Source: an uncultured Verrucomicrobiota bacterium
Lineage (GTDB): Bacteria > Verrucomicrobiota > Verrucomicrobiia > Limisphaerales > UBA1412
Direction: 5' to 3'
Assembly (NCBI GenBank): GCA_944389455.1
Contig: CALXMK010000009.1
Coordinates: forward strand, 48,981 to 112,980
Length of the DNA: 64,000 nt
Under the pieces are notes generated by a model, which was not told where the DNA came from, ran no database searches, and saw only the letters and a list, made by a program, of their open reading frames with translations. Made by a program: the position numbers and the translations under genes. Shown piece by piece: positions 8,950 to 18,082 of this stretch (within the stretch, counting starts at the first letter, position 1; each line of letters starts with the position of its first letter).

Positions 8950-10329
8950 TCAGTCGTTTTGGATAAATTTTCCAGGATTAAGGATATTTTGAGGGTCTAG
9001 AGCTTTTTTAATACGTTGATGGAGTAGACGTTCTTCTGGGGTGGTGGCAAGCTCCCACCAAGGGAGTTTAGAGAGTCCTATTCCGTGTTCTCCTGTGATT
9101 TTTCCTCCCCAGTTGAGGACTTGTTGAAAGATTGCCTGAGTAAGTTCTCGGCTGATTTCCGTTTGCTGCTGGTTATCTGGCTTAATCATAATATTCGTGT
9201 GGATATTGCCGTCGCCTGCATGTCCAAAGCATGCAATAGGGATTCCATATTTCTGTTGGAGAGAATCGGTAAATTCAAAGTATTCTTCTAATTTTCCGCG
9301 GGGAATGACGATGTCATGATTAATTTTTTTTAGACCGGTATCCCGAAGTCCGTAGGAAAATTCACGCCGTATGGCCCAGATGTTCTCACATTCATTGTTG
9401 CCTCTGGCAATCTGAAGAGAACGTGCTCCAGCCCGAAGAAGGTGTTCATGAGCTTGAAGTATCTCCGCGCAGACGCTCTGTTCTTGGCCGTCGAGTTCCA
9501 GAATGAGATGAGCTCCAGAGTCTTTAAAGATATCACTGCCAGTTCGTTTCCACGCAGCTTGAAGAGTGAATTTATCTGCCAGTTCCATAGCGCTGGGAAG
9601 AAGCCCGGAGCGAAAAACGGACCGTATAGCTTTGGCGGCATCAGTCATGGATAAAAAACCAGCTGAGAGGCAGGCTCGGAAAGGGGGGAGGGGAATCAGT
9701 TTGAGAATAGCCTCCGTGACAATTCCAAGCATGCCTTCGGCACCTACAAAGAAGCGGCAGAGATCAAAACCGGTTTTATTTTTGTGGGTTCGGCCTCCCA
9801 GATAGCAGATTGTTCCATCAGCCAGAACGACGGTTAGTCCAAGAATATAATCACGAGTAACACCGTATTTGAGACAGCGAGGACCTCCTGCGTTGGTTGA
9901 AATATTGCCTCCAATAGAACTTTCAGCCCGTCCGGCGGGATCGGGGGGATAGAATAATCCTTTTTTTTCTACTTCGGCCTGCAGTTGGGCTGTGATTACG
10001 CCAGGTTGGGTGATGACTATAAAATCTTCCGAACTGATTTCCAGAATCTGATTCATCCTTTCCAGAGAGAGGACAATTCCATTGCGTACAGGAGTAGCTC
10101 CCCCGCAGTATCCTACTCCAGCGCCGCGCGGAGTAACGGGAATTTGATGAGTGTTGGCAAATTGGAGTATAGTGGCTATTTGCTGTGTATCAGAAGGGAA
10201 TGCCACTGCTTGAGGAGGATTAGAAGCGCCGATATATTTATCATGAGAACATCGTTCCAAGTCTTCGGGAGAAAAGCTGATGACACCTTCTGGGAGGGAT
10301 ATTTTCAATTTATTCAAAATCGGGTTCAT
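8950..10329 (-). CDS. FAD-linked oxidase, glycolate/lactate oxidase GlcD type
   Basis: Flavoprotein of the vanillyl-alcohol-oxidase fold that oxidises a 2-hydroxy acid such as glycolate or D-lactate. The N-terminal PCMH FAD domain shows PRGAGVGYCGG near residue 60 and GGNISTNAGGPRCLKYGVT near 145. The C-terminal FAD-oxidase domain contains CFGHAGDGNIHTN and ends with GEHGIGLSK and ILNPGK. 459 residues is the normal length. No GlcE or GlcF partner is next to it, so it may act alone. Convergent with the ABC exporter. Confidence 0.92.
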   Translation of the reverse strand: MNPILNKLKISLPEGVISFSPEDLERCSHDKYIGASNPPQAVAFPSDTQQIATILQFANTHQIPVTPRGAGVGYCGGATPVRNGIVLSLERMNQILEISSEDFIVITQPGVITAQLQAEVEKKGLFYPPDPAGRAESSIGGNISTNAGGPRCLKYGVTRDYILGLTVVLADGTICYLGGRTHKNKTGFDLCRFFVGAEGMLGIVTEAILKLIPLPPFRACLSAGFLSMTDAAKAIRSVFRSGLLPSAMELADKFTLQAAWKRTGSDIFKDSGAHLILELDGQEQSVCAEILQAHEHLLRAGARSLQIARGNNECENIWAIRREFSYGLRDTGLKKINHDIVIPRGKLEEYFEFTDSLQQKYGIPIACFGHAGDGNIHTNIMIKPDNQQQTEISRELTQAIFQQVLNWGGKITGEHGIGLSKLPWWELATTPEERLLHQRIKKALDPQNILNPGKFIQND

Positions 10330-10576
10330 TTATTATTAGACGGTGATTTGCTTAAAATCTTATGAATTCTGATTGAAAAGCGGTAGCTCAAGTTTTAGAG
10401 TAGTCAGGATCATGTGTTGACTCAACTGAAATAGGAATTCTATCGTTTGGACTTAGAGGTGTCAATTTAAAATTCAATTTTTTTTAAATCTTCTTATAAA
10501 TTTATGAGCGTCTTTTTAGTAAAGATGATTGGATTTTACTTGTCGTCAAATCGGTTTGAGATTACTGTAGCCGCAG

Positions 10577-11164
10577 GTGAGTGAGTTGGAACAGAACGAC
10601 GAATCCCTAATGCTGCGGATGAAAGAAGGCGATTATACTGTTTTTGCGGTATTGGTTAATCGTTATAAGCAGTCTGTAGTCAATCTGATAGCTCATATAT
10701 TAGGGGATAATATTGATGCAGAAGATATTGCTCAGCAAGTTTTTATACAGGTTTATAGACACGCTGTCAATTATGAGGTTCGCTCTAAATTTACCACATG
10801 GCTTTTTACAATAGCGCGAAATTTATCATTAAATGAGATTCGTCGTCGAAAGCGTCACCCTGCCGATTCAATGGATGAGGATCAGAAAGGAGAAGAAGGT
10901 GAGTTTACTCATCAGTATGAGGATAAGAAAATGGTTTCTCCAGATGTCGCGCTGCAGAATCAAGAGGTTATGAAGCAACTCAAGAGAGTATTGGCGGAGT
11001 TGCCTGAAAAGCAACGAACTGCTTTGTTGCTTTTTCAGGAACAGGGACTTTCTTATGAGGAAATTTCGCAGGTGCTGGAAATTTCTCTTTCTTCAACCAA
11101 ATCGCTAATATTTCGAGCCAGAGATACTTTGAAGCGAGAATTAAGGAATTATTTATCTTTATAA
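10577..11164 (+). CDS. ECF-type RNA polymerase sigma factor
   Basis: Alternative sigma-70 factor of about 195 residues with only regions 2 and 4. Region 2 contains DAEDIAQQVFIQVY and the DNA-melting FTTWLFTIARNLSLNEIRRRKR. Region 4 is the helix-turn-helix from LPEKQRTALLLF to SLSSTKSLIFRAR. The start is a GTG with only weak upstream purines, because no ATG lies near. It leads a three-gene run with an anti-sigma-like membrane protein and a secreted protein, the usual ECF layout. Confidence 0.93.
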   Translation: MSELEQNDESLMLRMKEGDYTVFAVLVNRYKQSVVNLIAHILGDNIDAEDIAQQVFIQVYRHAVNYEVRSKFTTWLFTIARNLSLNEIRRRKRHPADSMDEDQKGEEGEFTHQYEDKKMVSPDVALQNQEVMKQLKRVLAELPEKQRTALLLFQEQGLSYEEISQVLEISLSSTKSLIFRARDTLKRELRNYLSL

Positions 11165-11218
11165 AGCAACTTGATCCATTTTCCAGTGTTATGAGTAATA
11201 GAGGGCTTGAACAGGCTT

Positions 11219-11785
11219 ATGAGAGAGAGTCTTGAAAAGTTTTTTGAAAGTTCTAGGAAGAGAGATCTTACTGAAGTAGAGAAGGTTGAACTAGAGGAAC
11301 TTTTAAATCAGGATGCCGATTTGCGCCAAGAATGGAAAGAAGAGCAAGCATTGAATCGATTATTAGATTCTTTGCCTAATGTGCCTCTTTCTGAAGATTT
11401 TACGCAAAAAGTTCTTAATCAGACAGTAGCTCAGAAAACGAAGAAAGTTTATTCCGAAGATCTTAGGTCTCAAAGTGAAACTCTTTCTCTAGCTTTCAAG
11501 GTTCGACTCCATCGTTTTTGGGGAGGACGATGGATGCAGACTGCCGCGGTATTTTGTTTATTGTTTTCTCTGTTGTTTGGAGGATATCTTTGGCAATCGC
11601 AGAAGTTTACGGAAAATCAAAGGATTGCTCAGTCTATTGCCTCATTGGCTGATACGGCTGACGAGGTACAAACGGTGGTTAACTCTGATCTCGAGGCAAT
11701 CTATGTTCTGGGTGAATATGGGGATTCAGAGTCCGAGGAGAGTGGCCTAGACAGTGAGTTATGGGTGGCCATGATTTCTTATTAG
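11219..11785 (+). CDS. Probable anti-sigma factor, single-pass membrane protein
   Basis: About 188 residues. The N-terminal cytosolic part (FFESSRKRDLTEVEKVELEELL) resembles short anti-sigma domains that lack a zinc motif. One transmembrane helix lies near residues 105-124 (TAAVFCLLFSLLFGGYLW), followed by a short acidic periplasmic tail. Its place directly after an ECF sigma gene is the main reason for the role. The ATG at 11219 is preferred; an in-frame TTG at 11207 would add four residues. No zinc-binding HxxxCxxC is seen. Confidence 0.7.
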   Translation: MRESLEKFFESSRKRDLTEVEKVELEELLNQDADLRQEWKEEQALNRLLDSLPNVPLSEDFTQKVLNQTVAQKTKKVYSEDLRSQSETLSLAFKVRLHRFWGGRWMQTAAVFCLLFSLLFGGYLWQSQKFTENQRIAQSIASLADTADEVQTVVNSDLEAIYVLGEYGDSESEESGLDSELWVAMISY

Positions 11786-11789
11786 GTAA

Positions 11790-13085
11790 ATGAATAAAGT
11801 GTCATTAAGAATGAGAGGATTACTATTGGCAGCATTGACATATTCGCTGATGGGGATACTTTCACTTTTTGCGGAAGAAGGGAAGGAACCTTTGCTTTCT
11901 CTGCCGCAAAAGGTGAATAGTAAACTGCCAGAGTTTCCTCCCGCTCCTCCGGATTCTGGACTAAAGTTTCCTTGTCCGACAGAGACAGGAAAAGCTCCGG
12001 AATCGCCTTTTTTTATTTTTCGTAAGGCACTTCAGATGACACCAGAGGATCAGGAGCAGTTTATTCAAGGAGCCCCAGAGGGATTTCGTGAGTTGATGCG
12101 ATCGAAGCTGGAGATGTATAAGGAGATGCCAGAGCAAAAGCGAGAGTGGAATTTACAGTTATTGGATTTGCGTTGGTATCTCTTTTGCGGACTTCGGATT
12201 AAACCGGAGCAGATTGATTCTTATATTGAATCGGTTCCAGAGGACTATAGAGATATCATCTCTTGGCGATTGAAAAGATGGTTTGATTTAACTACAGAGG
12301 AGCGTTCCAGTATTCTTGAAATGATGGAGAGTTCTCGAGAACAGATTCAGAAGAATGTTCTTAAAAAATGGCAGCAAGAGAATGCACCTAGAATGGGGAG
12401 AGGTCATGGGAAAGGACATGGTCCAGGAAATGGCCACAGGGGAGAGGAAGGCAGGGGCTTCGGAAGAGGAATGGGATATGGAGGGCCAGGACCAAGGTGG
12501 ATGAATCCTCCTGTTCCAGAAGATTTTTCTAATAAGACTAATTTAGAAGATGAGAGCGATGTGTTTCCAGAACCTCCAATGCCGCTAAGAGGCAGAGAAT
12601 GGAATCCACAATGGATGGCCAGACATCATAAAGATCCTCCTCCTTGGAGTGGATATGGAAATAGGGACAGCAATGAGCGACAAACTTGGATGGAGATTAA
12701 TAATTTCTTCAGAATGAGCCAAGAGGAGCGCGAACGCGTTATGGAGTGTCTTCCTAAAGATGTCCGAAGAAGAACATGGGATGTAGTAAATCTGTTAGAA
12801 AAAATGACCCCGGTTCAAAGGCAGACTTCGATGAAGATTTTGCTGGAGATATCCAAACTATCTCCTGCAGAGAGGATGAATTATATTCAAGGAGCAGAGC
12901 GTTGGCGCTCTCTAACAGAAGAGGAAAAACAGTTTTTCCGCGTCATGTGTCTTCCTCCAGAACCAATTTTACATCCGAAACCAGGACCGAGTATAAGTAA
13001 GAAGACGATTGAAAGTAATAGAGATAATGTGTCTATAAAAAGAACTGAATCTGATAGAAAATTGTTTCAATCAAATCCAGATTAG
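11790..13085 (+). CDS. Secreted protein with repeated DUF3106-like helical segments
   Basis: The product has a Sec signal peptide (to about residue 29, ending LFAEEG) and 431 residues. The mature protein repeats a helical unit of the form xMTPExxxxxIxxxPExxRxxxxxxL: TPEDQEQFIQGAPEGFRELM, KPEQIDSYIESVPEDYRDII, SQEERERVMECLPKDVRRRT, SPAERMNYIQGAERW. Between them is a Gly/Arg/His/Pro-rich linker near 205-290. This resembles DUF3106 and heavy-metal-sensor proteins such as CnrX/ZraP in style, but I cannot assign a function. It lies 4 bases after the anti-sigma gene and so probably belongs to that regulon, perhaps as a sensor of envelope state. Confidence 0.72.
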   Translation: MNKVSLRMRGLLLAALTYSLMGILSLFAEEGKEPLLSLPQKVNSKLPEFPPAPPDSGLKFPCPTETGKAPESPFFIFRKALQMTPEDQEQFIQGAPEGFRELMRSKLEMYKEMPEQKREWNLQLLDLRWYLFCGLRIKPEQIDSYIESVPEDYRDIISWRLKRWFDLTTEERSSILEMMESSREQIQKNVLKKWQQENAPRMGRGHGKGHGPGNGHRGEEGRGFGRGMGYGGPGPRWMNPPVPEDFSNKTNLEDESDVFPEPPMPLRGREWNPQWMARHHKDPPPWSGYGNRDSNERQTWMEINNFFRMSQEERERVMECLPKDVRRRTWDVVNLLEKMTPVQRQTSMKILLEISKLSPAERMNYIQGAERWRSLTEEEKQFFRVMCLPPEPILHPKPGPSISKKTIESNRDNVSIKRTESDRKLFQSNPD

Positions 13086-13129
13086 GATTTTAGATTGAAA
13101 AAGGTCTGGAAACTTCTTTTTAGAGGAAT

Positions 13130-14188
13130 TTAAGGGGTGTTATAGGGAGGAAGGTTGAGTTTTTTTCTTGCGTCTGGTGAGAGTGCGCAGTTTTGTAGAC
13201 AGGACTCAGAACATTCATCACACGGTTCAAAATGAATAGTAACACTGCAGTTCTTTAGGTGTTTTTCGATATCGTTCTGAATTTGATGATTAAGTTCGTG
13301 AGCTTTGTAAATAGGCATATTGCGGTCTACTTTGAGGTGAAAATCAATAAAACGATAAGCTCCTACGCTACGAGTCCTGAATTTATGAAAGCTACGGATA
13401 ATGGGGCTAAAGTGGAAAATATGTTCCAGAATAATTTTCTCTTCTTCTTTTGGAAGAGAGGGATCCATTAGTTCATTAAAAGATTGAATAATGAGAGAAA
13501 TCCCTGTCTTGAGAATGAAAAGCGCCACAATTATGCCGATAAAAGGGTCAATCAGGTGGAGATTGACTTGAGGAAACAGAAGATTGCCTATCCATACAAT
13601 TAAGAGCCCCAGCATGACGCCGGCAGAGGTCCAGACATCGGTCATCAGGTGCCAGGCATCTCCTTTGAGCGCAGGAGATTGCGTGACGGAGGCTATTTTG
13701 AATAAATGGCGTGAGACCAGAAGATTAATCAGTGAGGAGATGAACATGATCAGTACTCCCAGCCATAGATTGTGAATAGGTCCCGGATGAAGAATTTTCT
13801 GAATTGATTCCCAGATAATCCAGCCGGAAGCCAAGATAATAAGGGCAGCCTCAATAGCACTTGAAATATTTTCAATGCGTCCATGTCCATAAGGATGTCC
13901 TTTATCAGGAGGAGCGGAGGATGTCTTAACCGCAAAATAAGCGATGACCGCGGCTAATAAATCAGTACAGGAATGGATAGCTTCTGAAATAATAGAGACT
14001 GAACCAATCAGAATTCCGATGATAAATTTGCCGATTACAAGAAGCGTGTTTGAACAAACGGAGAGGATTGCGGCTTTGCTCTTAATATCAGATTGATTCA
14101 CGATTTTTTTGTTATTGGGCGTTATAGAAGGAAATATCAGATTCCTTATTGCAAAATTGAGGTTATCCTTTTTTAGGCTGAGGAGCAA
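13130..14188 (-). CDS. Cation diffusion facilitator (CDF) transporter
   Basis: Proton-coupled divalent metal (Zn, Fe or Mn) exporter of the inner membrane. It has the six-helix CDF domain with the two HxxxD metal-site motifs (HSCTD in helix 2 and HLMTD in helix 5), the GHPYGHGRIE loop, and a cytoplasmic C-terminal domain with FIDFHLKVD and VTIHFEPC. It ends with an unusual cysteine-rich tail, CDECSESCLQNC, that could bind metal. 352 residues. Metal specificity cannot be read from sequence by eye. Confidence 0.9.
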   Translation of the reverse strand: MLLSLKKDNLNFAIRNLIFPSITPNNKKIVNQSDIKSKAAILSVCSNTLLVIGKFIIGILIGSVSIISEAIHSCTDLLAAVIAYFAVKTSSAPPDKGHPYGHGRIENISSAIEAALIILASGWIIWESIQKILHPGPIHNLWLGVLIMFISSLINLLVSRHLFKIASVTQSPALKGDAWHLMTDVWTSAGVMLGLLIVWIGNLLFPQVNLHLIDPFIGIIVALFILKTGISLIIQSFNELMDPSLPKEEEKIILEHIFHFSPIIRSFHKFRTRSVGAYRFIDFHLKVDRNMPIYKAHELNHQIQNDIEKHLKNCSVTIHFEPCDECSESCLQNCALSPDARKKLNLPPYNTP

Positions 14189-14325
14189 GTTTTTTATTGA
14201 GTGCAGGAAGAATAATAAGATAAAGGAAAAAAGAGGTTCTAGTTAAAGTAAATTAAAATAGAGTGTGAGAAGTTTTAAGTTGATTTTTCTCTGTTTTTTT
14301 GCTTAATTTTAAGAGGAGATAGTTG

Positions 14326-15711
14326 ATGGCTACATATATGATTAAAATAGTCTTAAAAAGAGAATACTTATTTATAATAAAGAGATTTTATTGTTTGTTG
14401 GCACTGCTTGGGGCGGTATTTTGCGTATGGAGCGAGGAGGAGATTGTTTTTGATAATGTGGATGTAGGATATAAATTTTTTTGCGCTCCCTTAAATATAG
14501 GTGATGAAATGGGAGATGAGATTGCTCTGGGAGGTATTGCCCGAAAGTTGGAGCGGATTGAGATAGAGTGCTATGGCGAGATGAAAGAGGTTACTTCTTC
14601 TAAATATGCGATTATTCGTCTCTATCGTCAAGATGGTCAGATAACGCCGGATTATGTCTTGCCTCCCAAAACGCTTTTTTATGAATCGCAGCCTCTGCCT
14701 GTCAAAAACGGGATTTTTGTTCTTGAGGCGGATTTGGGGGGAGTTGTTGCTGGAAGCCAAGGAGAGCATTTTACATGGATGGTACAGTTTTTGGGACAGG
14801 AACAGGGGGATAAGCTTGGAATAATGATGTTCCCAAATCCAGGAGTCGGATATAGTTATGATGATTATTGGACACGGGCTTGTGTGGAGGGAAGCAAGGG
14901 AAGTGAGCTGGGGGAGGAATTTAAGGTAAGGAATTTTGGAGAATCGGTAAAAGGGAATTTTGGTGTTCGGATTTATGCGTCAGATGCGCCTGAACTGCGG
15001 TTTGCAGGATTGAGATTGGATGGGGAAGCTGCTGAGATTGAAGTAGTGGGACCGGTTTATACTCCGGTAAGAATCAGTGCTAGTCAGTCAGCTCTGGGAG
15101 AGTCTTATCTGAGCCGGGATCTGATTTTGACAGGAGGAACAAATTCCATTCGCTTGGAGAATTTAGCTGAAGGGATAAATTTCTTTCGAATGGAAGAGTT
15201 TCAGGATATTCCACCGCAGATTACAGTGACAAATTATACAAGTCGATTATTGGATTTGCTTTTTACAGGAATTCAAGGAAGTCGTTATGAGTATTTCTTC
15301 TCAACTAACGGGATAGATTGGGAATTGGAGGAGAGAAATTATTTTACTGGGATTCGTGTAAGTCTTCGTGATTATCATATTCGTACTTCAGATTTGGGAT
15401 TCTATCGGCTGGAGCAACTCAATGAACTAGAAATGCCCAAACAGCAGCTGTTGGAGTATCTTCCGGAGCAGGAGTCTTGTGCCGTCCGTTTCAGCGGCCC
15501 TCGAGGTGCGCAAGTGCTGATTAGCTACAGTTTGGATGGGGTTCATTGGAGCAAGCCGCAAAGGGAACGCTTCTCTTATTCTTCGGTGTATGAGACTGAT
15601 GATAAGAGCGGGATGATCTATTATCTCTTTCCTCACTATAAAGATCATGAGGATGAAGTCGTTTTCCGGTTTGAATTTGAGGATATAGCCGGAGAGCTTT
15701 CTGATGAATAG
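14326..15711 (+). CDS. Secreted protein of unknown function
   Basis: The mature part begins after the signal peptide (LLALLGAVFCVWS near residue 33). The first 200 residues resemble the beta-sandwich domain often seen in Verrucomicrobia secreted proteins, starting with VFDNVDVGYKFF and GDEIALGG and ending with FGVRIYASD. The remainder is also beta-like. There is no C-terminal PEP-CTERM sorting signal. The ATG at 14326 is chosen because AAGAGGAG lies nine bases upstream; a TTG directly before it is unlikely. Function unknown. Confidence 0.75.
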   Translation: MATYMIKIVLKREYLFIIKRFYCLLALLGAVFCVWSEEEIVFDNVDVGYKFFCAPLNIGDEMGDEIALGGIARKLERIEIECYGEMKEVTSSKYAIIRLYRQDGQITPDYVLPPKTLFYESQPLPVKNGIFVLEADLGGVVAGSQGEHFTWMVQFLGQEQGDKLGIMMFPNPGVGYSYDDYWTRACVEGSKGSELGEEFKVRNFGESVKGNFGVRIYASDAPELRFAGLRLDGEAAEIEVVGPVYTPVRISASQSALGESYLSRDLILTGGTNSIRLENLAEGINFFRMEEFQDIPPQITVTNYTSRLLDLLFTGIQGSRYEYFFSTNGIDWELEERNYFTGIRVSLRDYHIRTSDLGFYRLEQLNELEMPKQQLLEYLPEQESCAVRFSGPRGAQVLISYSLDGVHWSKPQRERFSYSSVYETDDKSGMIYYLFPHYKDHEDEVVFRFEFEDIAGELSDE

Positions 15712-15757
15712 GAAGCAGAGTTAGGTTACCCGGAGCTGTTGGAGAATTGGATAGTAA

Positions 15758-17968
15758 ATGGAAGGATCCCGGGATGAAGTAGAAAGTTTGCTGGCAAGTG
15801 AAAATATTGCTGATCAAGTAAGAGGAATATTTTGCCAAAATGGAGTTTTGTCTGCTGTAAAAGGGTTTGAGTATCGTCCTCAGCAGGAGAGGATGGCTGT
15901 AGCCGTCGCTATGGCCTTATTGGAAAAGAGGAACTTATTGGTGGAAGGAGGAACAGGGGTTGGAAAGAGCTTGGCTTATTTGGTTCCGGCGATTCTGTAT
16001 GCCAAAGCAGAGGGGAAAAGAGCGATTGTATGTACTCATACGATTAATTTGCAGGAACAACTGATAGGGAAAGATCTGCCGTGGCTCCAAAAGGTATTTA
16101 GCCAAAAACTGCGATTGGATTTCAGTTATGCGATGTTGAAAGGTCGTGCTAATTATCTTTGTACAAGACGCTTAGAACGAGCGAGGAGGAATGCTAAACA
16201 TCTTTTTACTCCCGGGGAGAGAGATGAGCTGGAGAGAATTTACGAGTGGTCATTGAAAACGAAGGATGGGTCTCTCTCGGATTTGAGTTGGGAGCCCAGC
16301 TCTAAAGTTTGGCAGGAAGTTTGTTCAGAGCAGGGAATTTGCACTCCTAAGAGTTGTGGTTACAATTCCGATTTTGCAGTGGATCATAAACCTTGTTTTT
16401 ATCAGCAAGCCAGAGGAACTGTTTTGACAAAAGATGTTTTGGTGCTCAATCATACTCTCTTTTTTATTTATATGGGGTTTTCGCAGGAGCCTCCGGAAGA
16501 TGGAGTGATTTTGAAGAATGATTTTGTTATTCTGGATGAGGGACATACTATTGAGAACATAGCCGCAAGACATATCGGATTGAATGTTTCCAGTACGCAA
16601 TATCGTTATCAGCTTCAACGTCTTTATAATCCAAGAACCCAAAAAGGGATTTTGCCTTCACTCTTTAAGTTGAATCAAAGAGAAAGTAAATCGGAAAATA
16701 ATGAAGACTCGATTGAGTCTCTCAAAGTAAGCGCTTGGGGAGTCGGTGTTAAACAGGAGATCGTGGATGTGGCGGATGCTTTGGATGCTGGAATGAGCTT
16801 TTTCGATAAGATAGAGCAGGCGTGTAATAAACTCTTTAAGCTTGGGGGGCAGGAATCAAAAGAGAGTAAAAGAAAAGGAAGAACGGAGAAGGGAGGCTTA
16901 CTTCAGGAAAATTGGCTTGAATATAGAGTCCGGGAACCGGATTTGCTGGAGAATACACTTTCTGATCATCTCAAAAAACTTCGTAAAGATATTGCTAATC
17001 TTTGTGAAAAAAGTAGCGTGCGTGAAGGGATCGAGGAACTGCAAAATTATTCCGTATGGCTTTACAATTTAGAGCTGCAGGTAAATGACTTTCTAAGTCA
17101 GGCATCTCCAGGATATGTATATTGGGTGGAAAGAGAATTTTCCGAGAGGGGAAGATTGCCTCAAATTTCGATTCACTCAGCGCCGGTGGATGTATCAGGC
17201 TACTTAAGGATGAGACTCTTTGGGGCGGATACTTCTGTTATTGTAACCAGTGCGACACTTTCGGTTTGCGCGGATGGACGTAAGTCTTTCAATCAGGGGT
17301 TGAATTATATTGTCAGACGGCTGGGAGCCCAGGATTCGGAACAGCTTCAGGTAGGTTCTCCTTTTGATTACAATAGTCAAATGAAGCTTTATGTGGCCAA
17401 ACAGATGCCAGAGCCCCAGGATAAACTCTATGAGCAAGAATTGATAAAATATATTCAAAAATTTGTCAAAATGACTCATGGAAAAGCTTTTGTGCTATTT
17501 ACAAATAATCAACTCATGAAGTCTACGGCGGATGAGATGGATGATTTCTTCAGGGAAGAGGGACTGGACCTGTATGTGCAGGGAACCGGATTGCAGCGTC
17601 GAGAGATGCTTCAGCTTTTCAAGAAGAATCGGGATAGTGTTCTTTTCGGGCTGGATAGTTTCTGGCAAGGAGTGGACGTTCCGGGAGAATCTTTATCCAA
17701 TGTGATTATTACTCGACTCCCATTTATGATTCCGGATCAGCCGCTCATTGAAGCGAGGCTGGATACGATTCGAGCACGGAATGGAAATCCATTTATGGAG
17801 TACTCATTGCCGGAGGCTGTTTTAAAATTTAGGCAAGGAATTGGACGACTTATTCGCTCCGAGCAGGATAAGGGAATAGTGGTGGTGTTGGATAACCGTA
17901 TTGTGGGAAAACGCTACGGAGAGGTTTTTTTGAAAGCGGTACCGGCTTGTCCGGTAGAGCTGGTTTGA
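15758..17968 (+). CDS. DinG/XPD-family ATP-dependent DNA helicase
   Basis: Superfamily 2 helicase of 736 residues, probably used in DNA repair or R-loop removal. Walker A is VEGGTGVGKSLAYL near residue 66. Motif II is ILDEGHTIE, a DEGH variant of DEAH. Motif VI is RQGIGRLIRSEQDKG. Between motifs Ia and II are four spaced cysteines (YLCTRR, CSEQGIC, KSC, KPCFY) matching the iron-sulfur cluster domain of DinG and XPD. The gene follows an unrelated secreted-protein gene by 46 bases. Confidence 0.92.
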   Translation: MEGSRDEVESLLASENIADQVRGIFCQNGVLSAVKGFEYRPQQERMAVAVAMALLEKRNLLVEGGTGVGKSLAYLVPAILYAKAEGKRAIVCTHTINLQEQLIGKDLPWLQKVFSQKLRLDFSYAMLKGRANYLCTRRLERARRNAKHLFTPGERDELERIYEWSLKTKDGSLSDLSWEPSSKVWQEVCSEQGICTPKSCGYNSDFAVDHKPCFYQQARGTVLTKDVLVLNHTLFFIYMGFSQEPPEDGVILKNDFVILDEGHTIENIAARHIGLNVSSTQYRYQLQRLYNPRTQKGILPSLFKLNQRESKSENNEDSIESLKVSAWGVGVKQEIVDVADALDAGMSFFDKIEQACNKLFKLGGQESKESKRKGRTEKGGLLQENWLEYRVREPDLLENTLSDHLKKLRKDIANLCEKSSVREGIEELQNYSVWLYNLELQVNDFLSQASPGYVYWVEREFSERGRLPQISIHSAPVDVSGYLRMRLFGADTSVIVTSATLSVCADGRKSFNQGLNYIVRRLGAQDSEQLQVGSPFDYNSQMKLYVAKQMPEPQDKLYEQELIKYIQKFVKMTHGKAFVLFTNNQLMKSTADEMDDFFREEGLDLYVQGTGLQRREMLQLFKKNRDSVLFGLDSFWQGVDVPGESLSNVIITRLPFMIPDQPLIEARLDTIRARNGNPFMEYSLPEAVLKFRQGIGRLIRSEQDKGIVVVLDNRIVGKRYGEVFLKAVPACPVELV

Positions 17969-18082
17969 ATGTTTTAGCAGAGTGGAAGTATAAAAATTCT
18001 CTTTTGGAATTGAGTCTGAATCTTGTATCTTCTAAAATGAAGTGCGTTGAATTTTTAGCTCAAGACAATTAGAGAGTGCAAT

